64,000 nt of DNA. It comes from Pseudomonas sp. KUIN-1. Its GTDB lineage: Bacteria; Pseudomonadota; Gammaproteobacteria; Pseudomonadales; Pseudomonadaceae. Shown in pieces: positions 52,235 through 60,852 of this stretch. The translations under genes were made by a program, and so were the position numbers. The stretch lies in assembly GCF_009176725.1 (NCBI RefSeq), contig NZ_AP020337.1, forward strand, positions 4,471,501 to 4,535,500. Direction: 5' to 3'. Below the pieces are notes generated by a model that was not told where the DNA came from, did no database searches, and worked only from the letters and a program-made list of their open reading frames with translations. The stretch's first letter is position 1; every line of letters starts with the position of its first letter.

Positions 52235-53304
52235 ACCCGTTGCTGCTGAATCTGCGCAACCTCGCTTGCGGCTATCAGAACCAGCGCGTGGTGCAGGATC
52301 TGAACCTGCACCTCAACGCGGGCGATATCGGCTGCCTGCTGGGCTCGTCGGGCTGCGGCAAGACCACCACACTGCGCGCCATTGCCGGTTTCGAACCGAT
52401 CCATGCGGGTGAGATCACCCTGGCGGGCGAAGTGATCTCCCGGCCGGGCTGGACCCTGCCGCCGGAGAAACGCCACATCGGCATGGTGTTTCAGGATTAC
52501 GCGCTATTTCCGCACCTGAGTGTCGCCGAAAACATCGCATTCGGCATTCGCAACCACCCGCGCCTGGATCAGGTGATCGCCGAGTTGCTTGAACTGGTCA
52601 ACCTCGGCGCGCTGGGCAAGCGTTATCCTCACGAGCTGTCCGGTGGGCAGCAACAGCGAGTGGCGCTGGCCAGAGCGTTGGCGCCCGAGCCGCAGCTCCT
52701 GCTGCTCGATGAGCCCTTCTCCAACCTGGACGGCGAGTTGCGTCGGCGCCTGAGCCATGAGGTGCGCGATATTCTCAAGGCGCGTGGCACCAGCGCGATT
52801 CTGGTGACTCATGACCAGGAAGAGGCTTTTGCCGTCAGCGATCACGTCGGTGTATTCAAAGAAGGGCGCCTGGAACAGTGGGACACGCCCTACAATCTTT
52901 ATCACGAACCCCGTACGCCGTTCGTTGCCAGCTTCATCGGCCAAGGCTATTTCATTCGCGGGCAGATGATGGACCCGCAATCGGTGCATACCGAACTCGG
53001 CGTATTGCGCGGCAACCGGGCATACCCGGGCGTCAGTGGCACCGCCGTGGATGTCTTGTTACGTCCTGACGATATCGTCTACGCGCCGCACAGCGACCTG
53101 AAAGCAAGGGTCATCGGTCGAACCTTTCAGGGCGCCTCGACCCTGTATCGCCTGCAACTGTCGACCGGCAGTCAACTGGAAGCCATTTTCCCCAGCCACG
53201 CCGACCACGGCCAGGGTGAGGAAGTCGGTATTCGTGTGGCAGCTGACCATCTGGTGCTGTTCCCGGCGCCCGGCAGTGTGGCCGTGCAGACGCTCAATAA
53301 CTGA
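52231..53304 (+). CDS. ABC transporter ATPase, ferric iron (FbpC) type
   Basis: A 357-residue ABC ATPase. Walker A is LLGSSGCGKTTTLRAIAGF, the Q-loop is in GMVFQDYALFPHLSV, the signature is ELSGGQQQRVALARAL, and Walker B is LLLLDEPFSNLDGELRRRL. A C-terminal TOBE-like domain (VLLRPDDIVYAP..., then RVIGRTFQGASTLYRLQL) is as in FbpC/PotA-type importers. It is translationally coupled to argF, an association also found in P. aeruginosa (PA3537-PA3538, from memory), but no permease or binding-protein genes are adjacent. The ferric substrate is the family default and not proven. Confidence 0.85.
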   Translation: MNPLLLNLRNLACGYQNQRVVQDLNLHLNAGDIGCLLGSSGCGKTTTLRAIAGFEPIHAGEITLAGEVISRPGWTLPPEKRHIGMVFQDYALFPHLSVAENIAFGIRNHPRLDQVIAELLELVNLGALGKRYPHELSGGQQQRVALARALAPEPQLLLLDEPFSNLDGELRRRLSHEVRDILKARGTSAILVTHDQEEAFAVSDHVGVFKEGRLEQWDTPYNLYHEPRTPFVASFIGQGYFIRGQMMDPQSVHTELGVLRGNRAYPGVSGTAVDVLLRPDDIVYAPHSDLKARVIGRTFQGASTLYRLQLSTGSQLEAIFPSHADHGQGEEVGIRVAADHLVLFPAPGSVAVQTLNN

Positions 53305-53312
53305 GGCGCAGG

Positions 53313-53784
53313 TCATTCCCTGCCGATCGGGGCAAACCTGGCCTGGGTATGTTCAGCCAGCACTGCTGGCGAAAGCTCGACCTCAAGCCCCCTCCTCCCG
53401 GCACTGACGTAAATGCTTGCAAAGCGCTGCGCGGTCTCGTCGATAAAGGTGCGCAGGCGCTTCTTCTGGCCCAAAGGGCTGATACCACCCAACAGGTAAC
53501 CCGTCGAGCGTTGCGCCGCCGCAGGGTCGGCCATCTCGGTTTTTTTTGCTCCGGCAGCCTGCGCCAGCGCCTTTAGATCAAGTGTTCCGACGACCGGCAC
53601 GACGGCGACCAGTAACTCGCCTTTTTCGGTACTGGCGAGCAGCGTCTTGAAAACCTGTGCAGGCTCCAGACCCAGCTTTTCCGCTGCCTCCAGCCCATAT
53701 GACGGCGCTTTCGGATCATGTTCATAACTGTGAATGCGATGTTCGGCGCGGTTTTTTTTTCAGCAAATCCAGTGCAGGTGTCAT
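53313..53784 (-). pseudogene. ybaK: Cys-tRNA(Pro)/prolyl-tRNA editing deacylase YbaK, frameshifted in a poly-A tract
   Basis: ATG 53784 starts MTPALDLLKK and meets nine A (coding strand; T9 at 53752-53760), after which the frame runs into a stop. Removing one A restores NRAEHRIHSYEHDPKAPSYG, then EAAEKLGLEPAQVFKTLLAS, and continues into LLVAVVPVVGTLDLKALAQA, GAKKTEMADPAAAQRSTGYL and GGISPLGQKKRLRTFID. This is the complete 156-residue YbaK/EbsC fold. The enzyme hydrolyses Cys-tRNA(Pro). An extra A in a nine-A run is either a slippage mutation, a site read through by transcriptional slippage, or a sequencing error. Confidence 0.8.
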
Positions 53785-53983
53785 GCAGCGCTCCAAAAGG
53801 TTCCGAATGCCCATCACTTTAAGCGAAGTAAAGTGAACATGCCTTGATTCACGCCACCTGCGACACTGATAGCCTTTTGATAACAGCCTGAATTACCCGG
53901 TATAAAAGGGCCTTGCGGGGTGCTGGCGACTTTCTGACCGTTCGGTTCCGACCTTTGACAGCGGTGTTTCTTGCCTATATTTT

Positions 53984-53995
53984 TTCGTTTACGAA
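53984..53995. promoter_or_regulatory. Putative operator upstream of glpF
   Basis: TTCGTTTACGAA is a perfect inverted repeat (5-2-5) with a second TTATCGAAAGCG just downstream. It lies 130 bases before glpF, whose regulator GlpR is encoded in the same cluster. Confidence 0.4.
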
Positions 53996-54125
53996 TATTA
54001 TCGAAAGCGATTTTTCGGTATAACTCGCAACGGCGATCAGAAATGGGGTTTTTTCTGAGACGCACGAATAACGAGCACCCACGCCTGTCTCAGGGTGCCG
54101 AGACAAAAACAAAAATGAGGTTTCC

Positions 54126-54983
54126 ATGTCCATCGCATTAAAACAACCGACGCTCACCGGGCAATGTGTGGCTGAATTTCTTGGCACCGCCCTGATGATT
54201 TTTTTCGGCACAGGATGCGTTGCAGCGCTCAAGGTCGCGGGAGCCACTTTCGGTCTTTGGGAAATCTGCATCATCTGGGGCATGGCCGTCAGCATGGGGA
54301 TCTACCTCAGCGCCGGCATCTCAGGTGCCCATCTCAACCCGGCCGTCAGCATCGCGCTGAGTCTGTTCGCCGGTTTTGAAAAACGTAAATTGCCCTTTTA
54401 TATCTCGGCACAGATCGCAGGCGCGTTCTGCGGAGCGGGTCTGGTGTACCTGCTGTACATCAGCCTTTTTTTCGACTTCGAACATGCTCACCACATCATT
54501 CGCGGCAGCGAGCAGAGTCTTGAACTGGCGTCGGTGTTCTCGACGTATCCAAACCCGGCCATTTCGGTCGGTCAGGCCTTTCTGGTCGAAGTGGTCATCA
54601 CCACCATTCTGATGGGTGTGATCATGGCCTTGGGCGATGACAGCAATGGTTTGCCACGCGGCCCGCTGGCACCCTTGCTGATCGGCCTGCTGGTAGCCGT
54701 GATCGGCAGCTCGATGGGCCCGCTGACCGGTTTCGCCATGAACCCGGCGCGCGACTTCGGTCCGAAGCTGATGACCTTCTTCGCTGGCTGGGGTGAAATG
54801 GCCTTCACCGGTGGTCGCGACATTCCTTATTTCCTGGTTCCGATTTTTGCGCCCATTCTGGGTGCCTGCCTTGGTGCTGCCGGCTACCGCGCGCTGATTG
54901 CGCGTCATCTGCCAAGCGCCGCTCCTGTTGAAAATGAAAAAGAGGCTCCTGTGGTTCGCGGCAAAGTTCAGGCTTCATCTTGA
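54126..54983 (+). CDS. glpF: Glycerol uptake facilitator (aquaglyceroporin)
   Basis: A 285-residue MIP-family channel with six membrane helices and both half-helix motifs, HLNPAVS (near residue 67) and GFAMNPARDFGP (near residue 200). The second motif with aspartate after NPAR marks glycerol-selective members. It admits glycerol by facilitated diffusion for GlpK to trap. It leads glpF-glpK-glpR-glpD on one strand, 59 bases ahead of glpK. Confidence 0.95.
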   Translation: MSIALKQPTLTGQCVAEFLGTALMIFFGTGCVAALKVAGATFGLWEICIIWGMAVSMGIYLSAGISGAHLNPAVSIALSLFAGFEKRKLPFYISAQIAGAFCGAGLVYLLYISLFFDFEHAHHIIRGSEQSLELASVFSTYPNPAISVGQAFLVEVVITTILMGVIMALGDDSNGLPRGPLAPLLIGLLVAVIGSSMGPLTGFAMNPARDFGPKLMTFFAGWGEMAFTGGRDIPYFLVPIFAPILGACLGAAGYRALIARHLPSAAPVENEKEAPVVRGKVQASS

Positions 54984-55042
54984 TTTCACTCAATTTGAAT
55001 CTCACCCAACTGAATCCCACCCAATAATGCAAGGCAATCGAC

Positions 55043-56548
55043 ATGACTGACACACAGAACAAGAACTACATCATTGCTCTTGACCAGGGCACCACCAGCT
55101 CGCGCGCGATCATCTTCGACCGCGACGCCAACGTGGTGAGCACTGCCCAAAGCGAATTCGTTCAGCATTACCCGCAGGCAGGCTGGGTCGAACACGACCC
55201 GATGGAAATCTTCGCCACTCAGACCGCGTGCATGACCAAGGCGCTGGCGCAGGCCGATCTGCACCACAACCAGATCGCCGCGATCGGTATCACCAATCAG
55301 CGTGAAACGACCGTCATCTGGGAACGCGACACCGGCCGCCCGATCTACAACGCCATCGTCTGGCAGTGCCGCCGCAGCACCGAGATCTGCCAGCAGCTCA
55401 AGCGCGATGGCCTTGAGGAGTACATCAAGGACACCACAGGCCTGGTGATTGACCCGTACTTCTCCGGCTCCAAGGTCAAGTGGATCCTGGACAACGTCGA
55501 AGGCAGCCGTGAGCGCGCCCGCAAAGGCGAGCTGATGTTCGGCACCATCGATACCTGGCTGATCTGGAAATTCACCGGCGGCAAGGTTCACGTCACCGAC
55601 TACACCAATGCCTCGCGGACCATGCTGTTCAACATCCATACGCTGGAATGGGATCAGCGCATGCTCGACGTGCTGGATATCCCGCGCGAGATGCTGCCGG
55701 AGGTCAAAGCCTCCTCCGAAGTTTACGGCCACAGCAAGAGCGGCATCCCGATCGCCGGTATCGCAGGCGACCAGCAGGCGGCGTTGTTCGGCCAGATGTG
55801 TGTCGAACCCGGGCAGGCCAAGAACACCTATGGCACTGGCTGCTTCCTGCTGATGAACACCGGCAAGAAAGCCGTGAAATCGGCGCACGGCATGCTCACC
55901 ACTATCGGCTGCGGCCCGCGTGGCGAAGTGGCCTATGCGCTGGAAGGCGCGGTCTTCAACGGTGGCTCGACGGTGCAGTGGCTGCGCGACGAACTCAAGC
56001 TCATCAACGACGCGCTGGACACCGAATACTTCGCCGGCAAGGTCAAGGACAGCAACGGCGTGTACCTGGTGCCGGCGTTCACGGGTCTGGGCGCACCTTA
56101 TTGGGACCCCTACGCACGAGGCGCATTGTTCGGTCTGACCCGTGGCGTGAAAGTCGATCACATCATTCGTGCAGCGCTGGAATCCATCGCCTATCAAACC
56201 CGCGACGTGCTCGATGCCATGCAGCAGGACTCCGGCGAACGCCTCAAGTCGCTGCGTGTGGACGGTGGTGCCGTGGCCAACAACTTCCTGATGCAGTTCC
56301 AGGCAGACATCCTCGGCACCCACGTCGAGCGCCCGCAAATGCGTGAAACCACGGCACTGGGTGCCGCCTTCCTGGCCGGTCTGGCGATCGGTTTCTGGAG
56401 CAGCCTGGACGAGTTGCGCAACAAGGCCGTGATCGAGCGTGTGTTCGAGCCATCGTGTGAAGAAGCGCATCGCGAAAAACTTTACGCAGGCTGGCAGAAA
56501 GCAGTCGCGCGTACTCGCGACTGGGAACCGCACGAAAACGAAGAGTGA
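55043..56548 (+). CDS. glpK: Glycerol kinase
   Basis: A 501-residue FGGY-family kinase making glycerol 3-phosphate from glycerol and ATP. Motifs include IALDQGTTSSRAIIFD at the N-terminus, the glycerol-binding QRET/WERDTG region, TYGTGCFLLMNTG and GGAVANNFLMQFQADI. Length and motifs match the E. coli enzyme. Confidence 0.97.
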   Translation: MTDTQNKNYIIALDQGTTSSRAIIFDRDANVVSTAQSEFVQHYPQAGWVEHDPMEIFATQTACMTKALAQADLHHNQIAAIGITNQRETTVIWERDTGRPIYNAIVWQCRRSTEICQQLKRDGLEEYIKDTTGLVIDPYFSGSKVKWILDNVEGSRERARKGELMFGTIDTWLIWKFTGGKVHVTDYTNASRTMLFNIHTLEWDQRMLDVLDIPREMLPEVKASSEVYGHSKSGIPIAGIAGDQQAALFGQMCVEPGQAKNTYGTGCFLLMNTGKKAVKSAHGMLTTIGCGPRGEVAYALEGAVFNGGSTVQWLRDELKLINDALDTEYFAGKVKDSNGVYLVPAFTGLGAPYWDPYARGALFGLTRGVKVDHIIRAALESIAYQTRDVLDAMQQDSGERLKSLRVDGGAVANNFLMQFQADILGTHVERPQMRETTALGAAFLAGLAIGFWSSLDELRNKAVIERVFEPSCEEAHREKLYAGWQKAVARTRDWEPHENEE

Positions 56549-56647
56549 CAGCGCTGTTGTAAGGAGGGGAGCAGGATTCCGGCTGACAGGTTGTACTTTC
56601 CTGCGGCATGATGGGCGCCATTTGTAGAGGGCGCCCAAGGAAAAACA

Positions 56648-57403
56648 ATGAACCTGCCTCCCCGCCAACAACAGATCCTCGAACTGGTCCGTGACCGTGG
56701 CTATGTCAGCATCGAGGAGATGGCGACGCTGTTCGTCGTGACCCCACAAACCATTCGCCGTGATATCAATCAATTGGCGGAAATGAACCTGTTGCGCCGC
56801 TACCACGGCGGCGCGGCCTATGACTCCAGCATCGAAAATACCGCCTACGCCATGCGTGCGGACCAGATGCGCGACGAAAAACAACGGATCGCCGAGGCCA
56901 TCGCCGCGCAGATCCCGGACAACGCCTCGTTGTTCATCAATATCGGTACCACCACCGAATCCATCGCACGTGCGTTGCTCAACCACAACAACCTGAAGAT
57001 CATCACCAATAACCTGCATGTGGCGTCGATCCTCAGCACCAAGGATGATTTCGAGGTGCTGATAGCAGGCGGCAATGTGCGACGTGACGGCGGCGTTGTG
57101 GGCCAGGGCAGCATCGACTTCATCACCCAGTTCAAAGTGGACTTCGCCCTGGTGGGCATCAGTGGCATCGACGAAGACGGCAGCCTGCTGGATTTCGATT
57201 ACCAGGAAGTTCGGGTGTCCCAGGCGATCATCGCCAACGCTCGCAAAGTGCTGCTGGCGGCTGATTCCAGCAAGTTCGGACGCAACGCCATGGTCCGCTT
57301 GGGGCCGATTACCCTCATCGATTGCCTGGTCACCGACCAGCCACCGGTGCCCGCACTGCAGCAACTGCTGACCCAGCACAAGATTCGTCTGGAAGTGGTG
57401 TGA
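56648..57403 (+). CDS. glpR: Glycerol-3-phosphate regulon repressor (DeoR family)
   Basis: A 251-residue regulator. The N-terminal DeoR winged HTH is PPRQQQILELVRDRGYVSIEEMATLFVVTPQTIRRDINQL. The effector domain follows, with the sugar-phosphate-binding LFINIGTTTESIARALLNH and a C-terminal LVTDQPPVP. It represses glp genes until glycerol 3-phosphate binds. It lies between glpK and glpD, separated from glpD by a 520-base repeat-containing gap. Confidence 0.94.
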   Translation: MNLPPRQQQILELVRDRGYVSIEEMATLFVVTPQTIRRDINQLAEMNLLRRYHGGAAYDSSIENTAYAMRADQMRDEKQRIAEAIAAQIPDNASLFINIGTTTESIARALLNHNNLKIITNNLHVASILSTKDDFEVLIAGGNVRRDGGVVGQGSIDFITQFKVDFALVGISGIDEDGSLLDFDYQEVRVSQAIIANARKVLLAADSSKFGRNAMVRLGPITLIDCLVTDQPPVPALQQLLTQHKIRLEVV

Positions 57404-57860
57404 TTGTCAGGCGCGAGCGGTGTTCGCGCGGCGGTCCGCAGTGCTCATGAAGACGGTGCATCGAGCGCCCCATTTTCTGGAGTCTGTACCGGCCTCTTCG
57501 CGAGCAAGCTCGCTCCCACAAGACTTGTGTATGTATGGCGCAGCGCGCATCTGTGACGCGGAGCGGCACCCAAGGCATTCCCACGCTGGAGCGTGAGGAA
57601 CGATAGATGTCCTGAAGAACACCATCGTGCCCATGCTCCGCGTGGGTATGCCGTTCCGGACGCTCTGCGTCCTCTCCTGTTTCGGCGGGGCAGCTCAGAG
57701 CTGTGACGCAGAGCAGTTCCGTGCCGACTGTGCACCGATCCTCCCTGTGCTAATTCCCGCCCTACAATGTTCACATTTGTTCTTTTCTTTGTTTCATCAT
57801 CAGTATTTTCAATCGATACGTGCTGGCAACGGTCATTTTATTGAGCTATGATTTTCGGAA
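57404..57860. repeat. REP-containing gap between glpR and glpD
   Basis: It contains two REP types: GCGAGCAAGCTCGCTCCCAC (about 57500-57519), common in fluorescent pseudomonads, and CATTCCCACGCTGGAGCGTG with CATGCTCCGCGTGGG and GGACGCTCTGCGTCC hairpins (57570-57672), as in the 14.7 kb array. No gene; open frames across it are repeat translations. The right end carries glpD control sequences. Confidence 0.75.
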
Positions 57861-57861
57861 A

Positions 57862-57877
57862 TGAACATTAATGTTCA
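57862..57877. promoter_or_regulatory. Palindrome in the glpD leader, candidate GlpR site
   Basis: TGAACATTAATGTTCA is a perfect 16-base palindrome about 50 bases before the glpD start. Its ATGTTC half matches the E. coli GlpR half-site. Another AATGTTC occurs at 57766-57772. Confidence 0.5.
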
Positions 57878-57923
57878 GATTCGCCTTTCGAGCACTGCTC
57901 ACGAATTGTCCAGGAGGCCACCA

Positions 57924-59462
57924 ATGCCCCACACCAACGTGCCAACCCCGCCCCTCTCAGAGGTTTACGACATTGCCGTTATTGGCGGTGGCATCAACGG
58001 TGTCGGCATTGCAGCGGATGCCGCCGGTCGCGGCCTTTCGGTTTTTCTGTGCGAAAAGGACGACCTGGCCAGCCACACGTCTTCGGCCAGCAGCAAGCTG
58101 ATCCATGGCGGCCTGCGCTATCTGGAGCACTACGAGTTCCGCCTAGTGCGTGAAGCCCTGGCAGAACGCGAAGTGCTGCTTTCCAAAGCACCGCACATCG
58201 TCAAGCCAATGCGCTTTGTGCTGCCTCATCGCCCGCACCTGCGTCCGGCCTGGATGATTCGCGCCGGGATGTTCCTGTATGACAACCTCGGCAAGCGTGA
58301 AAAGCTGCCGGCATCGCGAACCATTCATTTCGGTGCGGACAGCCCGCTCAACCCGAGCATCACCCGCGGTTTCGAATATTCCGACTGCTGGGTCGACGAC
58401 GCGCGTCTGGTCGTGCTCAACGCCATGTCCGCTCGTGAAAACGGTGCGCACATTCATACTCAGACCCGCTGTGTCAGCGCCCGCCGTATCAAGGGCATGT
58501 GGCATCTGCATCTGGAGCGCAGCGACGGCAGCCTGTTTTCGATCCATGCCAAGGCATTGGTCAATGCGGCAGGCCCGTGGGTGGCCAAGTTCATCCGTGA
58601 AGACCTCAAGCTCGACTCGGCTTACGGCATCCGCCTGATTCAGGGCAGCCACCTGATCGTGCCGAAACTGTACGAAGGTGAGCACGCGTTCATTCTGCAG
58701 AACGAAGACAAGCGCATCGTGTTCACGATTCCGTACCTGGAGCACTTCACTATCGTCGGCACCACCGACCGTGAGTATCAGGGCGATCCGAACAAGGTGG
58801 ATATCACTGAAGGCGAGATGGATTACGTACTGAAAGTGGCCAATGACCACTTCAAGAAACAGTTGAGTCGCGCAGACGTGCTCCACACGTTCTCTGGCGT
58901 GCGCCCGCTGTGCAACGACGAGTCCGATAATCCGTCTGCCATCACCCGTGATTACACGCTTTCGTTGTCAGGCGGCGCTGACGAAGCGCCGATTCTGTCG
59001 GTGTTCGGCGGCAAGTTGACCACCTACCGCAAACTGGCCGAGTCGGCGATGGCGCAGTTGGCACCGTTCTTCAAACAGATGAAACCGAGCTGGACGGCCA
59101 AGGCTGCCCTGCCGGGTGGCGAAGACATGACCACCGCCGAAGCGCTGGCAACAGAAATGACCCGCCGCTGCAGCTGGCTGCCAGCCCCTATCGCCAAACG
59201 CTGGTCGATCACTTACGGCAGCCGCAGCTGGCGCTTGCTGGAGGGTGCGCAAAGCCTGGAAGACCTTGGTCAGCATTTGGGGGCGGGCCTGTATACCCGC
59301 GAGGTCGATTACCTGTGCGACCAGGAATGGGCCACCAGCATCGAAGACATCCTGTGGCGCCGCACCAAGCTCGGTCTGTTCACGACGCCTGAAGAACAGG
59401 CTGCCGTGAGCAGCTACCTGGAAACAGTGGTGCGCAACAAAGCCTCTTTCGAAGCGGCCTGA
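57924..59462 (+). CDS. glpD: Aerobic glycerol-3-phosphate dehydrogenase
   Basis: A 512-residue membrane-associated FAD enzyme from ATG 57924 (AGGAGG upstream) oxidising glycerol 3-phosphate to dihydroxyacetone phosphate and passing electrons to quinone. The FAD-binding motif is DIAVIGGGINGVGIAADAAGRGL. Further signatures are SSASSKLIHGGLRYLEHYEF and TIVGTTDREYQGDP. A TTG start at 57861 would overlap the palindromic operator and is unlikely. Confidence 0.95.
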   Translation: MPHTNVPTPPLSEVYDIAVIGGGINGVGIAADAAGRGLSVFLCEKDDLASHTSSASSKLIHGGLRYLEHYEFRLVREALAEREVLLSKAPHIVKPMRFVLPHRPHLRPAWMIRAGMFLYDNLGKREKLPASRTIHFGADSPLNPSITRGFEYSDCWVDDARLVVLNAMSARENGAHIHTQTRCVSARRIKGMWHLHLERSDGSLFSIHAKALVNAAGPWVAKFIREDLKLDSAYGIRLIQGSHLIVPKLYEGEHAFILQNEDKRIVFTIPYLEHFTIVGTTDREYQGDPNKVDITEGEMDYVLKVANDHFKKQLSRADVLHTFSGVRPLCNDESDNPSAITRDYTLSLSGGADEAPILSVFGGKLTTYRKLAESAMAQLAPFFKQMKPSWTAKAALPGGEDMTTAEALATEMTRRCSWLPAPIAKRWSITYGSRSWRLLEGAQSLEDLGQHLGAGLYTREVDYLCDQEWATSIEDILWRRTKLGLFTTPEEQAAVSSYLETVVRNKASFEAA

Positions 59463-59475
59463 TCATCCGCCTGCA

Positions 59476-59507
59476 ACCTGTTCACCCATCGCGCGGTGAA
59501 CAGGCTT
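59476..59507 (+). terminator. Terminator after glpD
   Basis: CCTGTTCACC/GGTGAACAGG stem around CATCGCGC, followed by TTCTAT. Confidence 0.7.
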
Positions 59508-59544
59508 CTATACTTGCTGCCCTCTTCCTGCACAACCCCTTCCA

Positions 59545-59558
59545 TTCGGTTTTCCGAA
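59545..59558. promoter_or_regulatory. AauR-type binding site (site 1)
   Basis: TTCGGTTTTCCGAA fits exactly the inverted repeat TTCGG-N4-CCGAA reported for AauR, the acidic amino acid response regulator of P. putida (recalled). It lies 107-120 bases upstream of the sigma-54 promoter. Confidence 0.75.
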
Positions 59559-59575
59559 CAATCGACCCCGCCTTA

Positions 59576-59589
59576 TTCGGCTTCCCGGA
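59576..59589. promoter_or_regulatory. AauR-type binding site (site 2)
   Basis: TTCGGCTTCCCGGA matches TTCGG-N4-CCGAA at all but one position. It is 31 bases (three helical turns) from site 1, as expected for cooperative enhancer-binding dimers. Confidence 0.6.
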
Positions 59590-59664
59590 CGCATTGATCC
59601 GTAACACCAAAGCCAATATAAAGAAATCCCTTTAAATTCAGCATGTTGACTTCTTAAAAAAGCT

Positions 59665-59681
59665 TGGCACGACTCATGCTC
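59665..59681 (+). promoter_or_regulatory. Sigma-54 (RpoN) -24/-12 promoter
   Basis: TTGGCACGACTCATGCT carries GG and GC separated by exactly ten bases, as in the consensus TGGCAC-N5-TTGC. With upstream AauR-type sites it forms a complete enhancer-dependent promoter for the aat operon. Confidence 0.8.
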
Positions 59682-59809
59682 TACATTCTGAACCGAGCGT
59701 TTCGACAAGGGCGTGTGTCTGGATGTGGACGCCGTTGAAGCATTCGCCAAGAAGCGGGCCGACTCTGATGGCGGCCCCATCAATAAAAAATGAAATCAAG
59801 GACTCACCC

Positions 59810-60724
59810 ATGCGCATCGTTCCCCACCTGTTGGGCGCAGCAATCACTGCCGCTCTGATCAGCACGCCGGTTTTCGCCGCCGAACTCACCGGCACTCTGA
59901 AGAAGATCAAGGAATCCGGCACCATCACGCTGGGCCATCGTGACGCCTCCATTCCGTTTTCCTACATAGCGGATGCTTCGGGCGTACCTGTGGGCTACTC
60001 CCATGACATCCAGCTGAAAATCGTCGAAGCCATCAAGAAAGACCTCGACATGCCTGACCTCAAGGTCAAGTACAACTTGGTGACTTCGCAGACCCGTATC
60101 CCGCTGGTTCAGAACGGCACCGTCGATGTGGAATGTGGCTCGACCACCAACAATGTCGAGCGTCAGCAACAGGTCGATTTCTCCATCGGCATCTTTGAAG
60201 TCGGCACACGCCTGCTGTCGAAAAAGGACTCCAGCTACAAGGATTTCGATGACCTGAAAGGCAAGAACGTCGTCACCACGGCCGGCACTACTTCCGAGCG
60301 CATCCTCAAGGCGATGAACGCTGACAAGCAGATGGGCATGAACGTGATCTCCGCCAAAGACCACGGTGAATCCTTCCAGATGCTCGAGTCCGGCCGTGCC
60401 GTCGCGTTCATGATGGACGACGCGCTGCTGGCAGGCGAAATGGCCAAGGCCAAGAAGCCGGACGACTGGGCAGTGACCGGCACTGCACAATCCTACGAAA
60501 TATACGGCTGCATGGTTCGCAAGGGTGACGCCCCGTTCAAGAAGGCCGTGGATGACGCCATTGTCGCCACCTACAAGTCTGGCGAAATCAATGCCATCTA
60601 CAGCAAGTGGTTCATGTCGAAAGTCCCGCCTAAAGGGCTGAACCTGAATTTCCCGATGAGCGACAAGCTCAAGGAGCTGATTCAGAACCCGACCGACAAA
60701 GCGGCTGACGACAAAAAAGCCTGA
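59810..60724 (+). CDS. aatJ: Glutamate/aspartate ABC transporter, periplasmic binding protein
   Basis: A 304-residue family 3 binding protein from ATG 59810, with signal peptide MRIVPHLLGAAITAALISTP ending VFA-AELTG. Mature motifs are ITLGHRDASIPFSYIADASG, DVECGSTTNNVERQQQVDFS and TTAGTTSERILKAMNADKQMG, as in GltI/AatJ, which bind acidic amino acids. It is the first gene of aatJQMP under a sigma-54 promoter with AauR-type enhancers. Confidence 0.92.
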   Translation: MRIVPHLLGAAITAALISTPVFAAELTGTLKKIKESGTITLGHRDASIPFSYIADASGVPVGYSHDIQLKIVEAIKKDLDMPDLKVKYNLVTSQTRIPLVQNGTVDVECGSTTNNVERQQQVDFSIGIFEVGTRLLSKKDSSYKDFDDLKGKNVVTTAGTTSERILKAMNADKQMGMNVISAKDHGESFQMLESGRAVAFMMDDALLAGEMAKAKKPDDWAVTGTAQSYEIYGCMVRKGDAPFKKAVDDAIVATYKSGEINAIYSKWFMSKVPPKGLNLNFPMSDKLKELIQNPTDKAADDKKA

Positions 60725-60852
60725 AGGACCGGTTCGGCCAGTCCGAACTGACGGTATCCCGGGCGGGCACTGCCTGGCCGGGATCGCCTCGTCACTCCTG
60801 ACTGACGACAGTGCGTGCATTTCGATAGCAATAAAAAGAGGGGGAGACCCTG

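Noticed and set aside
54986..57379. 797-residue minus-strand frame across glpK and glpR
   Set aside because: It is antisense to two well-supported genes and has no family features.
57407..57774. Small open frames between glpR and glpD
   Set aside because: They consist of REP sequence shared with the 14.7 kb array and show no coding signature.
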